From Sphingobacterium cellulitidis (lineage in GTDB: Bacteria; Bacteroidota; Bacteroidia; Sphingobacteriales; Sphingobacteriaceae): 64,000 bases of DNA. The notes beneath the pieces were generated by a model. The model did not search any database and was not told where the DNA came from. It saw only the letters and a program-made list of their open reading frames with translations. The number at the start of each line of letters is the position of its first letter. Within the stretch, counting starts at the first letter, position 1. The translations under genes and the position numbers were made by a program. Of this stretch, positions 16,899 through 24,981 are shown one piece after another. The stretch lies in contig NOUX01000011.1 in assembly GCA_002245855.1 (NCBI GenBank), positions 1 to 64,000 on the forward strand, in the 5' to 3' direction.

Positions 16899-18161
16899 TT
16901 GAACAAGAAGAAAATAATAAATGATCCTGTTTACGGTTTTGTTACGATCCCGTCGGGGTTTATTTATGACCTCATCCAACATCCATTCTTGCAAAGACTT
17001 CGCTACATCAAGCAGGTCAGCATGACTCATTTGGTTTATCCCGGAGCATTACATACTCGATTTCAACATGTTGTAGGTGCAATGCATCTGATGAGCTTAG
17101 CCATTGAAACTCTGCGTGGAAAGGATGTGCCGATTTCCGAAGTGGAAGAAGAAGCTGCTTTAGCGGCTATTCTCCTGCACGATGTAGGGCATGGTCCGTT
17201 CTCACATTCCTTGGAACACACCCTGGTGGAAGGCGTTTCGCATGAGCTTATCTCTGAATTATTAATGGATAAGTTGAATGAGGAGTTTGCAGGAAAATTA
17301 AATCTGGCAATTACCATATTTAACGATCAATATCCCCGTAAATTCTTGCACCAACTGGTATCGAGTCAATTAGATACAGATCGGATGGATTATTTGAATA
17401 GGGATAGTTTTTTTACTGGCGTTTCTGAAGGAGTGATATCCTTTGATCGGATTATCAAGATGCTGAATGTGAAGGATGATGAACTAGTCGTTGAAGCGAA
17501 AGGGATTTATTCGGTAGAGAAATTTTTGATTGCCCGGCGATTGATGTATTGGCAGGTTTATCTTCATAAGACAGTGATTACTGCCGAACAGATGTTGATT
17601 AAAGCATTAGCCAGAGCCAAGGAGTTGAGTAATAGAGGGGTTAAGTTGTTTGCAACACCTGCCTTGGATCATTTTTTGAATAATAAAATAGATAAGCAAA
17701 CTTTTCTTTTAGATGAGTCGCATTTGGAATGGTTTACTCGTTTAGACGACACGGATATTTTATCGGCGATAAAGATTTGGGCCAACCATGATGATCAGAT
17801 ATTGAGCATGTTATGTTCCAAATTAGTGCGACGAGAGCTATTCCGAACTGAATTAAGCAATACGCCATTTTCAGAAGAATATGTGTCAGACTTGAAAGCA
17901 AAAGTGAAGTTGAGATTTAATCTTTCTGAAAATGAATTGGATTATTTATTTTATCAACAGGTGATTGGAAATAATGCATACGACTCTTCGGTCAGTAAGA
18001 TTTGTGTCTTGATGAAAGATGGGCAGCTGCTGGATATTGCAGAAGCTTCTGATTTATCAAACATCGAGTCTTTATCTAGACGCGTTGAAAAATATGCCAT
18101 TACCTACCCTAAGGAAATAGGGTTGATTTCTTCGAGCCCACATATGATTATTAACAATTAA
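16899..18161 (+). CDS. HD-domain phosphohydrolase, dNTPase/SAMHD1-like
   Basis: 420 residues. HTRFQH (52-57), the HD pair in LLHDVGHGPFSH (94-95) and a downstream Asp in SSQLDTDRMDYL (about 155-166) give the four-ligand metal site of the HD superfamily, in the arrangement of dGTPase/SAMHD1-type proteins. Substrate, nucleotide or otherwise, is not proven by sequence. The start is TTG at 16899, giving the N-terminus MNKKKIINDPVYGF, which begins directly with the conserved domain. lpxD follows after 17 bases. This gene's place at the head of the lpx operon is, as I recall, common in Bacteroidota. Confidence 0.88.
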   Translation: MNKKKIINDPVYGFVTIPSGFIYDLIQHPFLQRLRYIKQVSMTHLVYPGALHTRFQHVVGAMHLMSLAIETLRGKDVPISEVEEEAALAAILLHDVGHGPFSHSLEHTLVEGVSHELISELLMDKLNEEFAGKLNLAITIFNDQYPRKFLHQLVSSQLDTDRMDYLNRDSFFTGVSEGVISFDRIIKMLNVKDDELVVEAKGIYSVEKFLIARRLMYWQVYLHKTVITAEQMLIKALARAKELSNRGVKLFATPALDHFLNNKIDKQTFLLDESHLEWFTRLDDTDILSAIKIWANHDDQILSMLCSKLVRRELFRTELSNTPFSEEYVSDLKAKVKLRFNLSENELDYLFYQQVIGNNAYDSSVSKICVLMKDGQLLDIAEASDLSNIESLSRRVEKYAITYPKEIGLISSSPHMIINN

Positions 18162-18178
18162 AATACAAGTATTACTTA

Positions 18179-19216
18179 ATGCAATTTACCGCGGAACAAA
18201 TAGCGACATTATTAAAAGGAAAAGTAGAAGGGAATCCTGAGACCTTAGTGGACCAGCTGTCTAAGATTGAAGAGGCTGGTGCTAAGAGTTTGACTTTTTT
18301 GGCGAATCCGAAGTATGAACACTATATATATGATTCAGGTGCAGGGATTATAGTTATTAATGAGGATCTTCCCTTGCAGAAGCCTGTAAAATCAACCTTA
18401 ATTCGTGTAAAGAATGCTTATTCAGCCTTTACAGAGTTGTTGAAATTATATGATGCCATGAGAAATGAAAGAAGTGGCATCGATGAACAAGTTTATATCC
18501 ATGAAAGTTCTAATATTGGTCAAGAACCATATATTGGAGCATTCAGTTACATCGGTAAGAATGTGGTTATCGGTAACCATGTGAAAATCTATCCTCAAGT
18601 TTATATTGGGGATGATGTGAAAATTGGAGACAATACGGTTTTGTTGCCGGGTGTTAAGGTATACAAAGATTGTGTTGTAGGAAATCGCGTAATCATTCAT
18701 GCCGGTTCAGTGATTGGAAGTGATGGATTTGGGTTTGCTCCAAAAGAAGATGGTTCCTATGATAAAATCCCACAGATTGGGAATGTTATTATTGAGGACG
18801 ATGTTGAAATTGGTGCTAACACTGTGATTGACAGGGCGACCTTAGGTTCGACTCGCATTTTGAAAGGGGTTAAGTTAGATAACCTTATTCAGATTGCACA
18901 TAATGTTGAGATCGGGGCGAATACAGTAATTGCGGCACAGACCGGAGTTTCAGGTAGTACCAAAATTGGTGAGAATGTGGTGTTAGGTGGTCAGGTTGGT
19001 GTTGTTGGCCATATTAATATTGCCAAAGGAAGTCAAGTGCAAGCACAGTCTGGTATTAATCGTTCCATCTTGGAAGAGAACAAGAAATGGGGAGGCAGTC
19101 CGGCATTTCCATACAACAATGAGCTTCGTTCCCAGGTGTTATATTCCAAGCTTCCGGAGCTTGAAAAACGCATTGCGGAGTTAGAAAGGCAATTAAATGA
19201 TAAAAATAATAGCTAA
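18179..19216 (+). CDS. lpxD: UDP-3-O-(3-hydroxyacyl)glucosamine N-acyltransferase
   Basis: 345 residues, third step of lipid A synthesis: transfer of a 3-hydroxyacyl chain from ACP to the 2-amino group. The N-terminal uridine-binding domain (about 1-100) is followed by a left-handed beta-helix of hexapeptide repeats (about 105-310, such as IGKNVVIGNHVKIYPQ). The catalytic His is in IQIAHNVEIG near 240. A C-terminal helix (LPELEKRIAELERQL) matches the ACP-binding extension. It lies 30 bases before lpxC-fabZ in the same operon. Confidence 0.96.
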   Translation: MQFTAEQIATLLKGKVEGNPETLVDQLSKIEEAGAKSLTFLANPKYEHYIYDSGAGIIVINEDLPLQKPVKSTLIRVKNAYSAFTELLKLYDAMRNERSGIDEQVYIHESSNIGQEPYIGAFSYIGKNVVIGNHVKIYPQVYIGDDVKIGDNTVLLPGVKVYKDCVVGNRVIIHAGSVIGSDGFGFAPKEDGSYDKIPQIGNVIIEDDVEIGANTVIDRATLGSTRILKGVKLDNLIQIAHNVEIGANTVIAAQTGVSGSTKIGENVVLGGQVGVVGHINIAKGSQVQAQSGINRSILEENKKWGGSPAFPYNNELRSQVLYSKLPELEKRIAELERQLNDKNNS

Positions 19217-19246
19217 CTTTACAGGATAATTTTTTGCAAAATACGA

Positions 19247-20650
19247 ATGTTAGATATGAATGTAAAACAGAGAACCATTAAATCTGATGTCCATTTTTCG
19301 GGCGTGGGTCTTCACACGGGTAAACAAGTAAATGTGACGTTAAAACCTGCTGCTGAAAACCACTGGTATAAGTTTAAACGAGTAGATTTAAAGGGTCAAC
19401 CAATTGTAAATGTGGATGTTGATAATGTGAGCAACACCGCAAGGGGAACTACAATTTCTCAAAACGGCGCTTCTGTAAGTACCATCGAACATTTGATGGC
19501 AGCATTGGTAGGCTTGCAATTGGATAATATATTAATTGAAATTGACGCTCCTGAGGTTCCAATATTGGACGGGAGTTCCGCAATATTTATTGAGAAAATC
19601 CAAGAAGTTGGATTTCAAGATCAGGATGCAGATCGTGATTTTTTTGAAGTAACAGATAATATCCACTATACCGATCCTGAAAATAAGGTTGAGATCGTAG
19701 CGATGCCAGTTGATGGCTATCGCATTACCTGTATGATTGATTTTAATTCCCCAGTATTGGGAAGTCAACATGCTTCCATTAGTGATTTGGATGAGTTCAG
19801 CAAGGAAATTGCAGGCTCACGTACCTTCTGTTTCTTGCATGAACTAGAAGCTTTGGTTAGTCAAAATTTAATCAAAGGTGGCGATTTGTCGAATGCGATC
19901 GTTATAGTAGATAAGGAAGTGTCTGAAGGCGAACTGGATAAGCTACAGGATTTGTTCCATAAACGTGTTGAGGTTGCTCAGGAGGGGATTTTGAATAATA
20001 TCTCCTTACGTTATCAGAACGAGCCTGCACGACATAAGTTGTTGGACATGATTGGTGACTTGGCCTTGGTAGGAAAGCCAATAAAAGGACATATCATGGC
20101 AGCGCGTCCTGGGCATGCAGCGAATGTTGCCTTTGCGAAACGCATCAAAGGACAAATCAAACGTGAAAAGAATAAAAAGAACGTAAAGGTATATGATCCG
20201 AATACACCTCCGGTTTATGATACTGTTCAAATCATGAATATACTTCCACATCGTCAACCATTTTTGATGATTGATAAGATTTTGGAATTATCGCAGACCC
20301 ATGTGGTTGGTTTGAAGAATGTCACCATGAATGAGGATTTGTTTATGGGTCATTTTCCAGGAGCACCATTGTTTCCGGGTGTTTTGCAGATTGAAGCAAT
20401 GGCACAAACAGGCGGTATTTTGGTGTTAAATACAGTCCCTGACCCAGAAAACTGGTTGACTTTATTCTTAAAGATTGAGAATGCAAGATTTAAGAATCAA
20501 GTGGTGCCAGGAGATACCGTAATCTTCACTTGTGAGTTGTTGGAGCCAATCCGTAGGGGGATTGCCAGAATGAAAGGCGTTGGTATGGTAGGCGACAAGG
20601 TGGTAAGTGAAGCAGAATTAATGGCCCAGATTGTAAAGGTCAAAGGATAA
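19247..20650 (+). CDS. lpxC-fabZ: Fused LpxC deacetylase / FabZ dehydratase
   Basis: 467 residues. Residues 1-300 are LpxC, the committed zinc deacetylase of lipid A synthesis, with zinc ligands H82 (STIEHLMAA), H263 and D267 (HKLLDMIGD). Residues 320-467 are FabZ, the 3-hydroxyacyl-ACP dehydratase, with ILPHRQPFLMIDK, active-site H369 in GHFPG and E383 in QIEAMAQ. The fusion is typical of Bacteroidota and links the two enzymes that compete for the 3-hydroxyacyl-ACP pool. ATG at 19256 (MNVKQRT) is a possible alternative start and resembles relatives more closely. lpxA follows after 11 bases. Confidence 0.96.
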   Translation: MLDMNVKQRTIKSDVHFSGVGLHTGKQVNVTLKPAAENHWYKFKRVDLKGQPIVNVDVDNVSNTARGTTISQNGASVSTIEHLMAALVGLQLDNILIEIDAPEVPILDGSSAIFIEKIQEVGFQDQDADRDFFEVTDNIHYTDPENKVEIVAMPVDGYRITCMIDFNSPVLGSQHASISDLDEFSKEIAGSRTFCFLHELEALVSQNLIKGGDLSNAIVIVDKEVSEGELDKLQDLFHKRVEVAQEGILNNISLRYQNEPARHKLLDMIGDLALVGKPIKGHIMAARPGHAANVAFAKRIKGQIKREKNKKNVKVYDPNTPPVYDTVQIMNILPHRQPFLMIDKILELSQTHVVGLKNVTMNEDLFMGHFPGAPLFPGVLQIEAMAQTGGILVLNTVPDPENWLTLFLKIENARFKNQVVPGDTVIFTCELLEPIRRGIARMKGVGMVGDKVVSEAELMAQIVKVKG

Positions 20651-20661
20651 TTTAATAAAGA

Positions 20662-21456
20662 ATGATTCAACCATTATCATATATACATCCTGAGGCAAAG
20701 ATTGCACAGAATGTGGTTATTGAACCCTTCTCAACCATTCATAAGGATGTAGAGATTGGTGAAGGAACTTGGATAGGCTCGAATGTAACCATTATGAATG
20801 GTGCACGAATCGGGAAAAATTGTAAGATTTTTCCAGGAGCTGTTATTTCAGGAGAACCTCAGGATCTTAAATTCGAAGGTGAAATCACAACCGCGGAAAT
20901 CGGTGATAATACCACCATCCGTGAATGTGTTACCATCAATAGAGGTACAAAAGACAGATACCGCACAGTAATTGGTAAAAACTGCTTGATTCAAGCTTAT
21001 AGCCATATAGCACATGATTGCTTTATTGGTGATAATTGTATTTTCTCCAACTCCAGTACCTTAGCAGGGCATATTACAGTAGGTGATTATGTCGTGTTGG
21101 CGGGAATGGTTGCGGTACATCAGTTTTGTAAGATTGGATCACATGCTTTTGTAACCGGTGGTACATTGGTTAGAAAAGATGTTCCTCCCTATATTAAAGC
21201 AGCTAGAGAGCCTATTTCCTATGCAGGGATCAACTCCGTAGGGTTAAGAAGAAGAGGTTTCTCGAATGAGCAAATCAACGAAATCCAGAATATTTATCGG
21301 GTTTTGTTTGTTCAACATAGTAATTTAGGTAAAGCCTTGGATATTGTGGAAGCTGAATTTGAGGCAACAGAATTAAGAGATGAAATCCTAGGGTTCGTTC
21401 GAGCATCAAATCGAGGAGTAGTCAAAGGATTCGGACAAGGTAAATCGAGTATATAA
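20662..21456 (+). CDS. lpxA: UDP-N-acetylglucosamine O-acyltransferase
   Basis: 264 residues, first step of lipid A synthesis. The left-handed beta-helix spans about residues 1-190, with the catalytic His in SHIAHDCFIGDN (near 118-122) and HQFCKIGSHAFVTGG as the acyl-chain ruler region. The C-terminal helical domain (about 190-264, NSVGLRRRGFS) binds ACP. Size and motifs are standard. It is the last lpx gene in the operon and is followed after 19 bases by an ABC ATPase. Confidence 0.97.
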   Translation: MIQPLSYIHPEAKIAQNVVIEPFSTIHKDVEIGEGTWIGSNVTIMNGARIGKNCKIFPGAVISGEPQDLKFEGEITTAEIGDNTTIRECVTINRGTKDRYRTVIGKNCLIQAYSHIAHDCFIGDNCIFSNSSTLAGHITVGDYVVLAGMVAVHQFCKIGSHAFVTGGTLVRKDVPPYIKAAREPISYAGINSVGLRRRGFSNEQINEIQNIYRVLFVQHSNLGKALDIVEAEFEATELRDEILGFVRASNRGVVKGFGQGKSSI

Positions 21457-21475
21457 CAATAAATTATTCGACTAT

Positions 21476-22096
21476 TTGAATATAATTTTACAAGATATTG
21501 GTAGGAGGTATAATAGAGAATGGATTTTTAGACATCTCGATTATACCTTTTCTTTTGGAAACAGCTATGCTATCCTTGGTCCAAATGGATCTGGAAAATC
21601 CACCCTCATCAAAGTATTAACAGGTGCCCTGACCGCAAGCGAAGGAAACCTTCGGTATGAGGAGAATGGAAACGAACTAGCCATAGAACAAGTATTCCAA
21701 AAGATGAGCCTTGCTGCGCCTTATGTTGAACTGATTGAGGAGTATTCCCTGAATGAAATGTTGGCATTTCATTTTAAATTCAAATCCTATTTGGAAGGTT
21801 TTGACTTGGAACGAGTAAAGGAAACCCTAGGATTTGCCAAGAATACCTTCGAAAAGGATATCCGACATTTTTCATCAGGCATGAAACAACGGGTAAAATT
21901 GATTTTAGCTTGTTGTTCTCAAAGTAATTTGTTATTCTTGGATGAACCTACAAGTAATTTGGATCGAGAAGGAGAAAAATGGTATCGGGATTTATTGGAA
22001 CTTACCAATAGTGAACGGATTTTGATCATTGGATCCAACCAAGAACATGAATATAGTTTCTGTAATGAACAATTGCAGATTCTTGATTATAAGTAA
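21476..22096 (+). CDS. ABC transporter ATP-binding protein in the lpx operon
   Basis: 206 residues, a minimal ATPase. Walker A is GPNGSGKST (about 38-46), the signature is FSSGMKQRV (SSGM form, about 128-136) and Walker B is LLFLDEPTSNLD. The start is TTG at 21476. Position after lpxA suggests a role in lipid or envelope export, and Bacteroidota often have such a small ATPase here, but no membrane partner is encoded in the window. A palindromic terminator follows. Function is therefore unassigned. Confidence 0.88.
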   Translation: MNIILQDIGRRYNREWIFRHLDYTFSFGNSYAILGPNGSGKSTLIKVLTGALTASEGNLRYEENGNELAIEQVFQKMSLAAPYVELIEEYSLNEMLAFHFKFKSYLEGFDLERVKETLGFAKNTFEKDIRHFSSGMKQRVKLILACCSQSNLLFLDEPTSNLDREGEKWYRDLLELTNSERILIIGSNQEHEYSFCNEQLQILDYK

Positions 22097-22106
22097 TGGG
22101 CAAGGG

Positions 22107-22134
22107 CATGTTTCAGGTGAAACATGATTTTTTT
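22107..22134 (+). terminator. Terminator of the lpx operon, with parS-like core
   Basis: CATGTTTCA (22107-22115) and TGAAACATG (22118-22126) form a perfect 9-bp inverted repeat around GG, followed by ATTTTTTT. The 16 bases 22109-22124 differ at one position from the parS consensus TGTTTCACGTGAAACA. The T run argues that the main role is termination. Confidence 0.75.
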
Positions 22135-22141
22135 ATATTTG
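22111..22141 (+). promoter_or_regulatory. efp promoter nested in the terminator
   Basis: TATATTTG (22134-22141) is a perfect -7 match. A near -33 element (TTTC, 22111-22114) lies 19 bases upstream inside the terminator stem. This would give efp its own transcript with a short 5' leader. Confidence 0.6.
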
Positions 22142-22162
22142 CGAAAGAAATAAAATAATAAT

Positions 22163-22723
22163 ATGGCAAAGGCTTCAGACGTAAAGAGTGGAAATATACT
22201 TCGTTTTAATGGGGAGTTAGTATCGGTAGAGGAATATATTCATCGTACCCCAGGAAACTTACGTGCATTTTATCAAGCTAGAATGCGTAACGTAAAGACT
22301 GGAAAATTAGTAGAATACAGATTCAGAACAGATGAAGAGGTAGAAATTGCTCGTGTAGAGACTAATGACTATCAGTATTTATATGAGGATGGCGAATTTT
22401 TCGTAGTGATGGATAATGAAACTTACGAGCAATTCAATATTCCAAAAGCACTTTTCGGAGATTCAGCAAGATTCTTGAAAGAAGGAATGAATGTTATTGT
22501 TGCTTTTGAAAGTGAAGAAGCAATTATGGCACAAACTCCTGCAAGTGTGGAATTAGAAATTACGTATACCGAACCTGCAGTAAAAGGTGATACTTCAACG
22601 AATGCATTGAAGAGCGCGACTGTGGAAACTGGTGTAGAAATTCGCGTTCCGTTATTTATTAATCAAGGTGATCGTGTAAAAGTAGATACACGTACTGGTG
22701 ATTATATGGAGCGTGTAAAATAA
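22163..22723 (+). CDS. efp: Elongation factor P with unusual loop tip
   Basis: 186 residues with the three EF-P domains: KOW-like (1-65), OB (66-128) and C-terminal OB (129-186, ending KVDTRTGDYMERVK). EF-P relieves ribosome stalling at proline runs. The domain I loop reads HRTPGNLRAF (27-36) where most relatives have a KPGKG-like loop, so the normally modified Lys/Arg position is N32. No modification enzyme gene is in the window. The gene has its own promoter embedded in the preceding terminator and its own terminator downstream, so it is transcribed separately from the lpx operon. Confidence 0.95.
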   Translation: MAKASDVKSGNILRFNGELVSVEEYIHRTPGNLRAFYQARMRNVKTGKLVEYRFRTDEEVEIARVETNDYQYLYEDGEFFVVMDNETYEQFNIPKALFGDSARFLKEGMNVIVAFESEEAIMAQTPASVELEITYTEPAVKGDTSTNALKSATVETGVEIRVPLFINQGDRVKVDTRTGDYMERVK

Positions 22724-22744
22724 GATCTTAGGTTTAGGTTGATT

Positions 22745-22788
22745 ATTCGGTCTTGTTAGCTCCCAAGCTTCAAGGCCGATTTTTTTTA
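22745..22788 (+). terminator. Terminator after efp
   Basis: ATTCGGTCTTG (22745-22755) pairs with CAAGGCCGATT (22771-22781), with one mismatch and one G-U pair, and a T run follows. It ends eight bases before the next start codon. Confidence 0.7.
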
Positions 22789-22795
22789 TCTGCAG

Positions 22796-23365
22796 ATGAA
22801 TAAAACAACATTAAGGACCCTCTATAAACAGAAACGCAATGATCTGGATCTGGAGGAGGTGATTTCATTAGATAAATTGATTTTTGAAGAACTAATCCGA
22901 TATGATTGGTCCTCCATTCAATTCTTGCATTGCTATTTGGCCATAGCAAAGTTTAAGGAGTATGATACGTTAAAGTTTATTCATTGGATCTGGGCTAAGC
23001 ATCCCCATATTAAAATTGTGATCTCCCGATCCGATTTTGAGACGCATGAACTCAAACACTTTATCTTTGATAAAGAAACCGAGTTAGCTTGTAATGCTTG
23101 GGGAATTCCAGAGCCTGCAAATGCCCTAGAAGTAGATGTAGAAGCCATTGATGCGGTATTGACACCATTGTTGGTGCTGGACAAGTCTGGTAATAGAGTC
23201 GGCTATGGCAAAGGATTCTACGATCGTTTTTTTGCAAGCTGCAAGCCTACGGTAATGAAGGCTGGTATTTCTTACTTTCAACCTGTGGATAAGATTGATG
23301 ATATATCAGAATGGGATGTGCCAATTGACATGGTTTTTACTCCCGGAAAAACTTTTTACCTGTAG
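22796..23365 (+). CDS. 5-formyltetrahydrofolate cyclo-ligase
   Basis: 189 residues, normal for the family, which converts 5-formyl-THF to 5,10-methenyl-THF using ATP. MNKTTLRTLYKQKRNDL is the N-terminal substrate and ATP-binding segment. LTPLLVLDKSGNRVGYGKGFYDRF (in two parts near 123-146) is the family signature, with the basic residues that hold phosphate. It starts just after the efp terminator and appears to be a single-gene unit. The region after it has no gene. Confidence 0.93.
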   Translation: MNKTTLRTLYKQKRNDLDLEEVISLDKLIFEELIRYDWSSIQFLHCYLAIAKFKEYDTLKFIHWIWAKHPHIKIVISRSDFETHELKHFIFDKETELACNAWGIPEPANALEVDVEAIDAVLTPLLVLDKSGNRVGYGKGFYDRFFASCKPTVMKAGISYFQPVDKIDDISEWDVPIDMVFTPGKTFYL

Positions 23366-23534
23366 GGGTTTAAACTATTCTTAATAGAAAAATTAGCCAA
23401 AAAAATACAATTTATTAGATATTAAAGGCGTTAGTTATTTAGTATCCTATGATTGGTTTCAAAAACTGGTTAAGGATAAACCGGAAATGGAGTAAACAGA
23501 TTTCCAATTTGAGAGGTTGGAAATTTCAAAAATA

Positions 23535-23667
23535 AAAGAAAGTTTGTCTAAAAAGCTAAATAAACAATTTTCGTTATTTACTCCCTATACATGCTATTGT
23601 CGGCATAGGTTTTGGCTCAAACCAAAACATTAGTTTATCCATGCTTTTTAGACAAAAACTTTCTTTA
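23535..23667. repeat. Long inverted-repeat element between cyclo-ligase and serine phosphatase genes
   Basis: About 31 bases at 23535-23565 pair with about 35 bases at 23633-23667 (shared core GAAAGTTT..GTCTAAAAAGC and TAAAC), with a 2-base bulge and a few mismatches. The 67-base interior contains a 7-bp stem GTTTTGG/CCAAAAC. The right arm ends exactly on the stop codon of the minus-strand gene. It may be a large terminator or a small palindromic mobile element. The rest of 23366-23534 shows nothing recognisable. Confidence 0.65.
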
Positions 23668-24960
23668 CTTATATAGTATTCTGAATTTAATGGTATGATC
23701 TACCTGTTTTAACTGCTTTAACATTTGTTTATCATATGCAGCATCGATATCGGTGACCGCATAACCTATTTCTCCACGAGTCATTAAGAACTGCGAGAAG
23801 ATATTGATATTGTTTTCTGCGTAGATTTTGTTGATCTGAGCCATAATCCCAGGGACATTATTATGGATATGCAACAATCTATGGGCGCGAGTTAAGTTTG
23901 GTAAAGTTAGATTAGGGAAATTCCTGCTTTGATCGGTGTCGCCATTATTGATGAAATTTGCCATCCGACGAGGAATATATTCTGCATTTCTCTTTTTATT
24001 CTTTTTATCGTCAAAAACCACGATTCCCTTTTCATTACAGATGGCTTTAGAAAGATGTCCTTTCACATCACCTAGATAACCAATGGTTTTCAATTTATCA
24101 GCACGCGCAAGAACCTCGTCAGAAATTGTCTCTCCATGTCCTAGCAAAAGCATACCAACATCCTTTACATATTTTTCTTCCAAGGTCTCCTTGATGCGGA
24201 TTGAAAAACCATCTCTTTTAAGGATGTGTGCTGCAATTTCAGGAACATCCCCTACAATAAGACAAAGAATTCTGTTTTTAGGATAGGAGATTGCCCTAGG
24301 AAGGTCATTCACATACAGGAACTCATCAAAGCTAGGTGCAATATGATCGGCTTTATCCGTAACAGACTGTCTTGAGATGTTTTCAGTAAAAGCATAGAAC
24401 TTCTCAATCAGGCCGGATTCTTTTAATTGGAAGTCTGAGTAACCATCCCCAATGCCGAAGATTTTGCCGTTGATATTCAGTTGTTTTAAGAGCTTTACTT
24501 TTCCACCTTCGTCCGATAAAGGATTTTCTTCATCGTAACCGATAATATTTCCTTCAGTATCGAATTTAAAGGTGTTTGCATAGATGTTTTCCTTTCTAAT
24601 ATGATAAGGACTTACTACGGGTGTAATAAACTCTTTAAAACCGCCAGAAACGATCCATGCAGTGTCTGAGTGTTCTCTGAAGAACTCTTTATTTCTACTA
24701 AATGATTTAGAGACTTTCTTTTTTAAATGGGTAATTAATTTATCCAAATGTTCCCGATTCGCCTGTAAAAGACTTACGCGTCCAGCAAGACTTTCACGGA
24801 AAGAGATCTTTCCTTCCATGGCAAGATTGGTGAAACGCTCAATTTCTTTATATATTTTCTCCTGATCGGGATGATTTTCTAAAGAAATCCTGGCTAATTC
24901 GTCTAGGGCTTCGACTTGGGTGAAAGTGCTATCGAAGTCTATGATGTAATAATTTTTCAC
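23665..24960 (-). CDS. Phosphoserine phosphatase-like HAD enzyme fused to SerA-derived ACT region
   Basis: 431 residues. Residues 1-205 are a HAD-IB phosphatase: D8-x-D10-ST (nucleophile and acid), SGGFKEF near 105 and GIGDGYSDF near 169, as in SerB. Residues about 228-325 resemble the N-terminal substrate-binding part of D-3-phosphoglycerate dehydrogenase, and 326-431 match its C-terminal linker and ACT domain (NFINNG, then HIHNNVPG at 364-371, with H366 and N368 at the serine-contact positions). The NAD-binding domain of SerA is absent, so dehydrogenase activity is not expected. The likely role is the last step of serine synthesis with serine feedback. It follows the epimerase gene after 21 bases. 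Confidence 0.87.
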   Translation of the reverse strand: MKNYYIIDFDSTFTQVEALDELARISLENHPDQEKIYKEIERFTNLAMEGKISFRESLAGRVSLLQANREHLDKLITHLKKKVSKSFSRNKEFFREHSDTAWIVSGGFKEFITPVVSPYHIRKENIYANTFKFDTEGNIIGYDEENPLSDEGGKVKLLKQLNINGKIFGIGDGYSDFQLKESGLIEKFYAFTENISRQSVTDKADHIAPSFDEFLYVNDLPRAISYPKNRILCLIVGDVPEIAAHILKRDGFSIRIKETLEEKYVKDVGMLLLGHGETISDEVLARADKLKTIGYLGDVKGHLSKAICNEKGIVVFDDKKNKKRNAEYIPRRMANFINNGDTDQSRNFPNLTLPNLTRAHRLLHIHNNVPGIMAQINKIYAENNINIFSQFLMTRGEIGYAVTDIDAAYDKQMLKQLKQVDHTIKFRILYK

Positions 24961-24981
24961 TGTATGATTTTGTTTAGATTG

